Assembly (NCBI GenBank): GCA_036010965.1
Contig: DASCMO010000040.1
Location: 1-40,850 of the forward strand
Reading direction: 5' to 3'
Source of the DNA: GCA-2686265 sp036010965
Lineage (GTDB): Bacteria; Planctomycetota; UBA1135; GCA-002686595
Length of the DNA stretch: 40,850 bases
A model generated the notes under the pieces. It was not told where the DNA came from and did no database searches. It saw only the letters and a list, made by a program, of their open reading frames with translations. Below are positions 15,684 through 23,638 of the stretch, in pieces; position 1 is the first letter of the stretch; each line of letters begins with the position of its first letter. The position numbers were made by a program, and so were the translations under genes.

Positions 15684-15689
15684 TACTCT
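15684..15689 (+). promoter_or_regulatory. -10-like TACTCT before the small membrane protein gene
   Basis: TACTCT ends nine bases before the GTG at 15699. Transcription would begin at or within a few bases of the start codon, giving an almost leaderless message. No clear -35 was found. Confidence 0.3.
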
Positions 15690-15698
15690 CCCTCTCGC

Positions 15699-16100
15699 GT
15701 GAGAGACATCTTTCTCCAACGCCCTTCCACGAGCCTCCTGCCCCATGCCCTCTTCACTCGCCGCATCGTGCGCGGCAAGGCGACCCCCTTCCAGCTCATA
15801 GCAGCCACGCTCCTGACCTCCCAGCTGGTGGTCGTCCCGGGCCTGGCCAAGGGGCCGGGCCTGGTCCTCACCGTCGCTGCCCTGCTGCTGTGCGTCAGCG
15901 CCAACCTCGCCCTGGCCCTGCTGCTCGCCGGCCCTCTGCGCCTGGCCGCCCTGATGCTTATGCCGGTCTCCTTCGCCGTTGGCCGCTTCCTGCTCGACTG
16001 CCCCACGCGCGGCCTGTTCGAGGCCGCCGTCGACACTCCGCTCCTGGCCAGGGTCGGCTGTGATCACTACGCCACGAGCGGTGGCCCGGTCGTGGGCTAG
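15699..16100 (+). CDS. Small hydrophobic membrane protein, unknown function
   Basis: The 133-residue frame from GTG 15699 has about three hydrophobic segments (roughly 31-50, 54-78 and 81-100) between a basic N-terminus (FTRRIVRGK) and a short polar tail. Such a run is not expected from the antisense frames, which are Arg/Gly-rich. It is divergent from the bolA-grx operon. I do not recognise the family. A -10-like hexamer just upstream supports the start. Confidence 0.5.
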   Translation: MRDIFLQRPSTSLLPHALFTRRIVRGKATPFQLIAATLLTSQLVVVPGLAKGPGLVLTVAALLLCVSANLALALLLAGPLRLAALMLMPVSFAVGRFLLDCPTRGLFEAAVDTPLLARVGCDHYATSGGPVVG

Positions 16101-16221
16101 ATCGAATCGGGGAGCGGCTCCTCGGGGAGGAGGGAAAGCGAGGCACCAAGAAAGACAAGCAGGACAAGGAAGCCGGAGCTGAACTCGCGAGCCCGCGTGG
16201 ACGCCCGATCGCAGCACGGCC

Positions 16222-16251
16222 CTGGCGAGGGTCGGGGGCGCCCCGTAGAGT
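16222..16251 (+). promoter_or_regulatory. Predicted leaderless promoter of the FG-GAP/TPR gene
   Basis: TAGAGT at 16246-16251 ends exactly six bases before the GTG at 16258, the same geometry as glpK. CTGGCG (16222-16227) lies 18 bp upstream as a weak -35. The in-frame stop TAG at 16246 excludes any start further upstream than 16249. The rest of 16101-16221 shows only a CTCCTC-GGG-GAGGAG hairpin. Confidence 0.45.
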
Positions 16252-16257
16252 GACCGC

Positions 16258-19200
16258 GTGCTGCTCTCGCTGCTGATCGCCTGCTGTGCCCAGGACGGAG
16301 GCGCGCCGAACTCCGCTCCCGCCGGTGCACTGGACGACGCCCTCCCGCGCCACCCGGAAGAGATCGCCAGGGACGTCGACGCCTGCGAACGCGCGGCCGA
16401 GGGGGCACGGCGCGGCTTCCGCGTGGGCCTGCTCAAGGGCCTGGCCCAGGGCGACTGGGAGCGGGTCACGCGCGCCTTCGAACCCGACGCTCGGGGCCGC
16501 CTGCCGCGCGCCGATCAGGGCCGGCCCGTGTCGGCCGCCGGCCTCGAACTGACCCTCTTCGAGGCCGGGGGCCTGGGAGCCCTGGAGCGCGCCGACCTGG
16601 TCGCGGCCCTGCGCTCCCACTTCGAGGACTGGGACGAGGTTAGGCGGGCGACGATCGAGATCGACGCCTTCGTGCTCGCCGAAGACCACTCCGGCGCCCT
16701 GGCCAGCCTGCACCTGACCGTCGCCGGTTCCCTCCCCGACGGAGGCCTCGCCGTGCTCGAAGCCGACCTGTCCTGCGAGCTCGTCGCCCACTCCACGACG
16801 CGCTGGACCATCGCGCGCGTCCTGTGGGTCGGGGGCCACTCCGGCCGGGGCGGCGCGCCTGCCTTCGCGGACGTCAGCGGACCGATGGGCTTCCACTTCA
16901 ACCTCTCCGAGGCGAACCGCGCCCTGACGCGCGAGCTCGTGAACGAGCGCGCCCTGGACGCCGCGGGCGGCGTGAGCGTCATGGACTGGAACCGCGACGG
17001 CTTGCCCGACCTGTTCCTCACCCGTCACCGGCAGGCCAGCCTGCTGCTATTGAACGACGGCCGCGGAGGGTTCGAACGCGGCGAGGTACCCTTCGAGCTG
17101 CCCGCCGACAGCCCGGCCAGCGTGGCCTTCGTCGACCTCGACGGCGACGATCTCGAGGAGCTCGTGAGCGGCCGGGTGCGACCGATCGCCACGGACCGCG
17201 CCCGGGTCGATCTGTGGACGCGGGTGGACGGCACCTGGACCGCCGTCGAAGGCGCCCTGGAGTTCGCCGTCGGGCGCGGCGTGCGAGACCTGGACGTGCA
17301 GTCGATCGTCCCCGCCGACTTCGACGGCGACGGGCGCCTGGACCTGTTCTTCTGCGTGCTCTCCGACTCGCGCACGGAGCGCGAGGCACCGGACACCTTC
17401 GCCACCTTCGACGGCGGCGACAACCTGCTCTTCATCAACCGCGGCGGGCTCGCCTTCGACGAGCAGTCGGACGAGCGCGGCATCGCCGGACGCCAGCTCA
17501 CGCGCAGCGCCCTCGCGCTGGATGTGGACGGCGACGGCGATCAGGACCTGATCGAGGGCAACGACCGCGGCCCGGACCGGCTGCATGAGAACCTCGGGAA
17601 CGGGCACTTCGAGGCACACGTTGATCACCCGCTCTCGCGGGTCTTGTCGAACACGACCGGCATCACGCTCGAGGCCGGTGCGGCGCTGGGGTCCTGGGAT
17701 CTTTACCTGGCGGGCACCCACTCGAGCGCCGCCGGGCGCATCGTCCCCGCGCTGGTGGGGCTGCCCGCCGCCGTGCGCGCCGCGGCCCTGGACGCCGGAA
17801 GCGGCGGCCGCCTGCTGACGGTCAGCGCGGACGGTTCCTGGTCCGTGGGCGTGCACTCGGCGGCCCTGGCGCGCGCCGGGCGCTCCTGGGCGCCGCTCTT
17901 CGTCGACCTCGACAACGACGGAACGCGCGAGCTGCTGGTCCAGAACGGCGGCACGACCCACAGCGCCCGGCGCGCGCCCGACTGGGACACCTACCACTGG
18001 CGACAGGTGGTCATGGACGCCCTGGCCGCCCACCAGGGCACGGCCCGCGATCCGATCACCGCCGGACGGGAGACCGACTTCAGCGGCTCGCACGCCGGAC
18101 GTCAGCGCGACCGCCTATTCCTCGCCGTCGAGGGCGCCCCGACGGGTTTCGTCGACGTCGCCCCGCTCCTGGGCCTCGACCTCGAACGCGACGGGCGCAG
18201 CGCCGCCGCCATCGACTTCGACGGCGACGGGGACCTGGACCTGGCTCTGCTCGGCCTGCAGGACCTGCGCCTGCTGGAGAACCGCGCACCGCCCGCGCAC
18301 TTCGCGCGCGTGAGCCTGCGGGCCAGCGACGGCGCTTCGCGCGCCCTGGGGGCGGTGGTGACCCTGACTGCCGGAGGCGTCACCCGGCGCGGCCTGGTGC
18401 GGGCCACGGACGGCTACCAGAGCGCGATCCCCGCCGAGCTGCACTTCGGCCTGGGAACGGCCGAGGGCATCGAGCACCTGCGCGTCGAGTGGCCTGGGGG
18501 CGAGGTCGAGGAATGGAGCGACCTGCCCGTCGACCGCCGCCTGGTCCTGCGCGAGGGCGAGGGCGAGGTGCACAGCGCCGCCCTCGAAGCCTGGCCCGCC
18601 GGCTGGACCCTGGCCCCGACGGACCCGTCCCTGAAGGAGCTCTCCGCCATCGGGATCGACGGGGTCGAGGCCTGGGTGCTGGCGCAGGAACGACCGACGG
18701 TGGTGGTCTTCATCGGCGTCGAGGACAGTGCGGGGGCGCGCGCTGTCGAACGCGAGGCCACGCGTATCGGTTCCGCCGTGCGCTTCGTGGCCGTGCGAGT
18801 GGAGCCCGACGATGGGCGCTGGGCCGAGAGAGCGCCGGGCGACACGGTCCTCCACCTGCGCGCGGACGACGAACTGCTACGCGCCTGCTTCCCGCCCGAC
18901 GGGCGCGCGCTCCTGCCCTCGACCTTCGTCTTCGCCGCCACGGGCGAACTGCGACGCGCCGTCGCGGGATCGCTGGATGTCGCGCGCCTCGAGCCCCTGC
19001 TGGACTCTCTCGAAGAGGAGCCCGAGTGCGTCGCCGATCTCCTGCGCCTCGGTCGCTGGCACGCCCGGCACGGCCGGGCGGAGGACGCCCTGGACCACTT
19101 CCGGCGCGCCCTGGCCGTCGATGCCGACCTGCCGGTGGCGCACAACGAGGTCGGCAAGCTGTGGCTTGGGGTGGGCGAGATCGAGCGCAGCGAGGCGCGC

Positions 19201-19581
19201 TTCGCCAAGGCCGCCGCCCTCGACCCCGACTTCGCGGAGGCCCAGTTCAACCTGGGAGCGGCGCGCGTGCGCCTGGGCCGCCCGGCCCAGGCACTGGCCC
19301 CCCTGCACGCCGCCTGGCGTGTACGCGGCGACGAGCTGGCAATCCTGCTCGCCCTGGGCAACACAGCGGCCCTGGCCGGCGATAGCGAACAGGCCCTCGA
19401 AGTACTCGCCACGGCCGCCGGGATCTTCCCCGAGAGCGCCGCCTGTTTCGAGTTGCGAGGCCTGGTCCTCAAGCAGGTCGGCCGCATCGAAGAGGCCCGC
19501 GCCCACCTGCGGCGCGCCCTGGACCTCGACGGCAATCTGGAACGCGCGCGCGAAGCCCTGGAAGACCTCGCCGGGCACTGA
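16258..19581 (+). CDS. FG-GAP/VCBS repeat and ASPIC/UnbV protein with Trx-like and TPR C-terminus
   Basis: The protein has 1107 residues. The first residues (MLLSLLIACCAQ) resemble a very short lipoprotein signal with lipobox LIAC but no basic n-region. Residues about 35-195 are an uncharacterised alpha/beta domain. Residues about 240-680 are an FG-GAP/VCBS propeller with Asp-rich calcium loops (DWNRDGLPDL, DFDGDGRLDL, DVDGDGDQDL, DFDGDGDLDL). An ASPIC/UnbV module follows to about 770 (HFGLGTAEGIEHLRVEWPGG). Residues 790-920 look thioredoxin-like but lack a CxxC pair (VVFIGVEDSAGARAVE). Residues 925-1105 hold about five TPR units. This CRTAC1-like architecture is common in Planctomycetota and is usually exported; its substrate is unknown. 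The start is fixed by the upstream stop and promoter. Confidence 0.87.
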   Translation: MLLSLLIACCAQDGGAPNSAPAGALDDALPRHPEEIARDVDACERAAEGARRGFRVGLLKGLAQGDWERVTRAFEPDARGRLPRADQGRPVSAAGLELTLFEAGGLGALERADLVAALRSHFEDWDEVRRATIEIDAFVLAEDHSGALASLHLTVAGSLPDGGLAVLEADLSCELVAHSTTRWTIARVLWVGGHSGRGGAPAFADVSGPMGFHFNLSEANRALTRELVNERALDAAGGVSVMDWNRDGLPDLFLTRHRQASLLLLNDGRGGFERGEVPFELPADSPASVAFVDLDGDDLEELVSGRVRPIATDRARVDLWTRVDGTWTAVEGALEFAVGRGVRDLDVQSIVPADFDGDGRLDLFFCVLSDSRTEREAPDTFATFDGGDNLLFINRGGLAFDEQSDERGIAGRQLTRSALALDVDGDGDQDLIEGNDRGPDRLHENLGNGHFEAHVDHPLSRVLSNTTGITLEAGAALGSWDLYLAGTHSSAAGRIVPALVGLPAAVRAAALDAGSGGRLLTVSADGSWSVGVHSAALARAGRSWAPLFVDLDNDGTRELLVQNGGTTHSARRAPDWDTYHWRQVVMDALAAHQGTARDPITAGRETDFSGSHAGRQRDRLFLAVEGAPTGFVDVAPLLGLDLERDGRSAAAIDFDGDGDLDLALLGLQDLRLLENRAPPAHFARVSLRASDGASRALGAVVTLTAGGVTRRGLVRATDGYQSAIPAELHFGLGTAEGIEHLRVEWPGGEVEEWSDLPVDRRLVLREGEGEVHSAALEAWPAGWTLAPTDPSLKELSAIGIDGVEAWVLAQERPTVVVFIGVEDSAGARAVEREATRIGSAVRFVAVRVEPDDGRWAERAPGDTVLHLRADDELLRACFPPDGRALLPSTFVFAATGELRRAVAGSLDVARLEPLLDSLEEEPECVADLLRLGRWHARHGRAEDALDHFRRALAVDADLPVAHNEVGKLWLGVGEIERSEARFAKAAALDPDFAEAQFNLGAARVRLGRPAQALAPLHAAWRVRGDELAILLALGNTAALAGDSEQALEVLATAAGIFPESAACFELRGLVLKQVGRIEEARAHLRRALDLDGNLERAREALEDLAGH

Positions 19582-19726
19582 GCAGCGAAATAGTTCGCCT
19601 CTACGGGCCTCGCCCCTGGCGCTCAGCAGCCGAAGCTATCCGCGACGGCCGGCCCGCTGGGAGTGATCGACCAGTTGGAGAGCAAGACCACGCCCACCTG
19701 CCTACCGAACTACTCGCGCTGAGAGA

Positions 19727-19886
19727 GATACCGTCTAGCGAGCCCGCTCTGGTTCGCCAACGCTCGTCCACTTCTCCACCCCCGTGCCCTGCGGCCCCGC
19801 ACTCCCAACGTCGGCGCGCAGGCAGCGCCGTGAGCGGAGCCAGAGGAAGAGCGAGGATTGGCGAACCAAAGCGGGCTCGGTATCCT
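19727..19886. repeat. Long imperfect inverted repeat containing the adh promoter
   Basis: This is the only notable content of the 333-bp gap 19582-19914. The left arm 19727-19766 and the right arm 19851-19886 are inverted copies. Twenty-five of 30 positions match in the core (GAGCCCGCT, TGGTTCGCCAA, CTCG), and the match extends to GATACC after a 7-base insertion (GTCTAGC, 19733-19739) in the left arm. The 84-bp spacer is unique. The right arm carries the adh promoter and the left arm a mirror copy facing the other way. No transposase or flanking duplication was seen. No clear terminator for the preceding gene was found. Confidence 0.7.
19858..19886 (+). promoter_or_regulatory. Predicted sigma70-type promoter of the alcohol dehydrogenase operon
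   Basis: TTGGCG (19858-19863), a 17-bp spacer and TATCCT (19881-19886) place transcription near 19893. The 22-nt leader carries an AGGAG ribosome site eight bases before ATG 19915. The element lies inside the right arm of the inverted repeat. Confidence 0.5.
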
Positions 19887-19914
19887 TCGCCGTCCCCGTC
19901 GTCAGGAGAACCCG

Positions 19915-21018
19915 ATGAAGATCCGCGCAGCAGTCCTCGAGCAATTCGGTGAGCCGCTCGTCGTCCAGGAAGTGGACCTGGCCCCGCCGCGCGCGGGCGA
20001 GGTGCTGGTCAAGATCCACGCCTGCGGCGTGTGCCACACCGACCTCTACACCCAGAGCGGAGCGGATCCCAGCGGCTACACGCCCTGCGTCCTGGGGCAC
20101 GAGGGCGCCGGCGTCGTCGAGGAGGTCGGCGACGGCGTCGCGAGCCTCGCGGTCGGCGATCACGTCGTCACCCTCTTCTCTCCCGAGTGCGGAGAGTGCG
20201 CCCACTGCCAGAGCGGCCTGACCAACATCTGCACGGCCATCCGCCCCACCCAGGGGCGGGGGGTCCTGCCCGACGGGACGGCGCGCCTCTCCCGCGACGG
20301 CGAGCCGCTGCTGCACTTCATGGGCACCTCGACTTTCGCCGAGTACACCGTCATGCCGGAGATCGCCCTGGCCAAGGTCGATCCGGCGGCCTCCCTGGAG
20401 AGCGTCTGCCTGTTGGCCTGTGGAGCGACCACCGGCCTGGCCGCCGCCCTCTGGAAGGCCGAGGTGCGGCGCGGCTCGACCTGCGCCGTCTTCGGCACCG
20501 GCATGGTGGGCCTGGGAGCGATCGTCGGTGCGCGCCTGGCCGGCGCCGAGCGCATCATCGCCGTCGATCTCTCCGCGGAGCGCCTCGAGCTGGCGCGACG
20601 CCACGGGGCCACGGACCTCGTGCAAGCCTCCGCCGGGGTGGTTGCCGAGATCCTCGACATGACCGACGGCATGGGCTGCGACTACACCTTCGAGGGCACC
20701 GGCCGCGTCGACGTGATGGAACAGGCGGTCGAGTCAGCACGAATGGGTTGGGGCGTCTGCACCATCCTGGGAGTGGCGGGCAAGGGCGAGCAACTGAAGA
20801 TCACGCCGCGCCTGTTGATCACCGGCCGCAAGGTCCAGGGCGGCAGCTTCGGCGGCGCCCGGGGACGCACCCACGTCCCCCAGCTGGTGGACATGTACAT
20901 GGCGGGCAAGATCGACCTGGACGGCTTTGTCTCCCACCGCATCACCCTCGACGAGGTCAACCGCGGCTTCGAGCTGATGGAAGCCCAGGACGGCGTCCGC
21001 TCGGTGATCTGCTTCTGA
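19915..21018 (+). CDS. Class III zinc alcohol dehydrogenase / S-(hydroxymethyl)thiol (formaldehyde) dehydrogenase
   Basis: The 367-residue protein resembles ADH5/FrmA along its length. The start is ATG 19915 with AGGAG upstream. Catalytic zinc ligands are in GVCHTD and LGHEGAG, with the third Cys in CLLACG. The four structural-zinc Cys are in ECGECAHCQSGLTNIC. The Rossmann motif is GTGMVGLG, followed by the NAD-selecting Asp in IIAVDLS. The Arg of IRPTQGRG, which binds S-hydroxymethylglutathione in ADH5, is kept, as is MGTSTFAEYTV. It should oxidise the formaldehyde-thiol adduct (or act as S-nitrosothiol reductase) in the cytosol. A metallo-beta-lactamase-fold gene follows after 16 bp. The identity of the thiol cofactor is not shown by sequence. 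Confidence 0.9.
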   Translation: MKIRAAVLEQFGEPLVVQEVDLAPPRAGEVLVKIHACGVCHTDLYTQSGADPSGYTPCVLGHEGAGVVEEVGDGVASLAVGDHVVTLFSPECGECAHCQSGLTNICTAIRPTQGRGVLPDGTARLSRDGEPLLHFMGTSTFAEYTVMPEIALAKVDPAASLESVCLLACGATTGLAAALWKAEVRRGSTCAVFGTGMVGLGAIVGARLAGAERIIAVDLSAERLELARRHGATDLVQASAGVVAEILDMTDGMGCDYTFEGTGRVDVMEQAVESARMGWGVCTILGVAGKGEQLKITPRLLITGRKVQGGSFGGARGRTHVPQLVDMYMAGKIDLDGFVSHRITLDEVNRGFELMEAQDGVRSVICF

Positions 21019-21034
21019 CGCCCACGGCCGCGCA

Positions 21035-21778
21035 GTGATCATCGAGAAGACCACGAGCCCGCAGTGGCTCTCGAACACCTGGCTGGTGGCTGACGAGCCC
21101 GGTGGGCACGCGGTGATCATCGACACGGGCGGCCCCACCGAACCGATCCGCGCGTCCATCGAGAGACTGCGTCTGACCGTCACCCACGTCCTGTGCACCC
21201 ACCACCACTTCGACCACGTGGCGCACAATGCACAGTACGCAAGCGACCTGGGCTGCCCGATCTGCGGTCACGGCGCCGAGCGGGAACTGTTCGGCGACCT
21301 CGACATGGAGCTGGCAGACGGCCAGGAGATCGAGAGCGGTGACCTCGTGATCCGCGCCCTGCACATCCCTGGACACACCCAGGGGCAGCTCGCCTTTCTG
21401 GTCAACGAGGAGCGGGTGTTCACTGGGGACACCCTCTTCCGACGCGCCGTGGGCGGGACCCGCGCGCCGGGGCACGGGACCTTCGACCAGCTGCGCGATT
21501 CGATCATGGAGCGCCTCCTGCGCCTACCCCACGACACCGCCGTCCACCCCGGCCACACCGACGAGACGACGATCGGCGAGGAGTGGGAGGAGAACCCCTT
21601 CGTGCGCATCTGGCGCGACCTCGACACTCCGGCGCAGCGAGCATGCGAGGTCGCCGGAGAGCCCGCGCTCCTGCTGCTCGAAGCCCGCGACTACGACGGC
21701 GGCACGAAGTGCATGGTGCGCTGGGAGAGCGGGGAGCTGGACATCGTCCCCGGCTCGCGCGTGCGCGCGGACGCCTAA
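21035..21778 (+). CDS. Metallo-beta-lactamase-fold hydrolase (glyoxalase II-like)
   Basis: The 247-residue protein has the full binuclear metal site: THHHFDHV, the His of PGHTQGQ, the Asp of FTGDTLF and the His of HPGHTDET. It starts at GTG 21035, 16 bp after the dehydrogenase stop, so it is probably the second gene of a two-gene operon. Glyoxalase II-like enzymes cleave thioesters. Beside a formaldehyde dehydrogenase, which makes an S-formyl thiol, it is a plausible formyl-thioester hydrolase in place of the usual FrmB esterase, as suggested for the mycothiol version in actinobacteria. That role is inference; the fold is secure. Confidence 0.87.
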   Translation: MIIEKTTSPQWLSNTWLVADEPGGHAVIIDTGGPTEPIRASIERLRLTVTHVLCTHHHFDHVAHNAQYASDLGCPICGHGAERELFGDLDMELADGQEIESGDLVIRALHIPGHTQGQLAFLVNEERVFTGDTLFRRAVGGTRAPGHGTFDQLRDSIMERLLRLPHDTAVHPGHTDETTIGEEWEENPFVRIWRDLDTPAQRACEVAGEPALLLLEARDYDGGTKCMVRWESGELDIVPGSRVRADA

Positions 21779-21796
21779 GGGCCGAGCCGAAAAGTC

Positions 21797-23638
21797 ATGC
21801 GCCGCGAGCTCCCCTTCCTGCTTCCCTACCTGCGCCGCCACCTGGCTGCGTACGTCATCGGGAGCGTCTGCGTCGTCGCCAGCATCTTCCTGAAGCTACG
21901 CATCCCGGCCTTCCTGAAGGACGCCTTCGACGTCCTCGAGGGCAGCGCCGGCCGGGGCCAACAGGCGCGCGAGGAGGTCTTCGCCATCGCCCTCTGGATC
22001 GCGGCCTATGCCCTGATCGTGGCGATCCTGCGCACGATCAGCCGCCTGATGGTCCTGGGCAGCTCGCGGCGGCTAGCCCACGACTTGCGCGCGGAACTCT
22101 TCAGCCACCTGACGCGCCTCGCGCCCTCGTTCTTCGTGCGCAACCCCACGGGCCAGATCATGTCGCGCTTCCTGAACGACATGCAGAATGTCCAGGGGCT
22201 CGTCGGACCGGTGATCATGTACCTGGCCGAGACCCTGACGCTCTACGCGATCGCCGTCCCGATGATGGCGGACATCGAGCCGACCCTGACCCTGGTCGCC
22301 CTGGCACCCTTCCCGTTCTTCCTCTACGCCTCGCGGCGCATGGCGGTGCACATCCAGGAGGGCAGCCGCACCGCCCAGAACTGCCTGGGTGAGATCAGCG
22401 CGCGGGTGGACGAGAGCCTCGAGGGACAGGCCGTCATCAAGACCCTCACCCTCGAGGAAGTCGTCAGCGAGCGCTTCGAGGAGCACTGCGCGCGCTACCG
22501 CGCCCTGAACCTCTCGGTCACGCGCAAGCGCGCGCTCCTTATCGGGCTGATGATGGGCCTGGCCTCGCTCTCGACCCTGATCGTGCTGTTCCTGGGCACG
22601 CCGCGCATCGTCCCCGCGGACCAGTCGGGCTTCACCCTGGGCTCGATGCTCTCGCTGATCTTCTACCTGGGGATGCTGACCTCGCCGACGCGCACCCTGG
22701 GTTTTGTGATCAGCTCCGTGAAGCGCGGCGCCGCGGCCCTCGGACGGGTGCGCGAGATCATCGACAGCGAGGTGACCCTGGGTGACCCGCCGGGCGGCCC
22801 GCCCTGGCCGCAAGTCGGCCCCGGGGCCATCGAACTGCGAGGCCTGACGATCCGTCACCCACCCCTGGCCGAACAGCCGCACCTCTCCGGCAGCCGACCG
22901 ACGAGCGCGCACACGATCGCCGGTGAGGATTCCGGGCGGATCGTCCTCGAAGACGTCTCGGTCACCGTGCCGGCCGGCACGACGCTGGGCATCGTCGGCC
23001 ACACCGGGGCCGGGAAGACGACCCTCGTGCGCGCCCTGGCGGGCCTGCAGGAGGTAGATCCCGGCCAGGTCTTCGTCGACGGCGTCGACATCACGCTCAT
23101 GCGACCGAAGGACCTGCGCCGAGCCGTGGGATTCGTCTCCCAGGACGCGTTCCTGTTCAGCGAGAGCGTGGCGCAAAACGTCGCCTACGCACGCCCCGAC
23201 GCGACCCGTGAGGAGGTCTCGCGCGCCCTCTCCATCGCGCAATTCGACGGGGACCTGGCGGAGCTCCCCGACGGCCTCGACTCGATCCTCGGCGAGCGCG
23301 GCGTGAACCTGAGCGGCGGCCAGCGCCAGCGCACGGCCCTGGCGCGGGCCCTGCTCATCGAACCGCCGATCCTGATCCTCGACGACACTATCTCGGCCGT
23401 GGACGCCCACACCGCCGACGGGATCCTGGCCCAGCTGGTGCCCTTCTGCGCCGGGCGCACGACCCTCCTCGTGGCCCACCGCCTGGCCACCCTGCGGCAC
23501 GCCGATCAGATCATCGTGCTCGCCGAAGGGCGCGTGATCGAGGCCGGGACCCACGACGATCTGCTGGCCGGCGACGGCTTCTACGCGACCCTCTGGGAAC
23601 ACCAGGCGCACCGCGAGGCGCGGGAAGGTGAGGGCTGA
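21797..23638 (+). CDS. ABC exporter half-transporter, MdlA-like degenerate partner (pair 1)
   Basis: The 613-residue protein has six N-terminal membrane helices (about 15-300) fused to an ATPase domain. Walker A is GHTGAGKTT and the signature LSGGQRQR. Walker B reads LILDDTISAVD, with Asp in place of the catalytic Glu. The A-loop aromatic is replaced by His (IRHPP), followed by an unusual insertion of about 25 residues before VLEDVS. The H-loop His is present (VAHRL). These are features of the inactive-site half of a heterodimeric exporter such as MdlA or TM287. Its TGA overlaps the ATG of the next exporter gene (TGATG), its predicted partner. Substrate is unknown; the neighbouring lipid genes suggest a lipid or lipid-linked molecule. 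Confidence 0.87.
   Translation: MRRELPFLLPYLRRHLAAYVIGSVCVVASIFLKLRIPAFLKDAFDVLEGSAGRGQQAREEVFAIALWIAAYALIVAILRTISRLMVLGSSRRLAHDLRAELFSHLTRLAPSFFVRNPTGQIMSRFLNDMQNVQGLVGPVIMYLAETLTLYAIAVPMMADIEPTLTLVALAPFPFFLYASRRMAVHIQEGSRTAQNCLGEISARVDESLEGQAVIKTLTLEEVVSERFEEHCARYRALNLSVTRKRALLIGLMMGLASLSTLIVLFLGTPRIVPADQSGFTLGSMLSLIFYLGMLTSPTRTLGFVISSVKRGAAALGRVREIIDSEVTLGDPPGGPPWPQVGPGAIELRGLTIRHPPLAEQPHLSGSRPTSAHTIAGEDSGRIVLEDVSVTVPAGTTLGIVGHTGAGKTTLVRALAGLQEVDPGQVFVDGVDITLMRPKDLRRAVGFVSQDAFLFSESVAQNVAYARPDATREEVSRALSIAQFDGDLAELPDGLDSILGERGVNLSGGQRQRTALARALLIEPPILILDDTISAVDAHTADGILAQLVPFCAGRTTLLVAHRLATLRHADQIIVLAEGRVIEAGTHDDLLAGDGFYATLWEHQAHREAREGEG

Noticed and set aside
16118..16132. CTCCTC-GGG-GAGGAG hairpin as a terminator of the small membrane protein gene
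   Set aside because: It has a three-base loop and no T-tract on either strand, so support is too weak.
19727..19886. Inverted repeat as an insertion sequence or MITE
   Set aside because: There is no transposase, no target duplication was found at the ends, and the repeat coincides with promoter elements, which explains it better.
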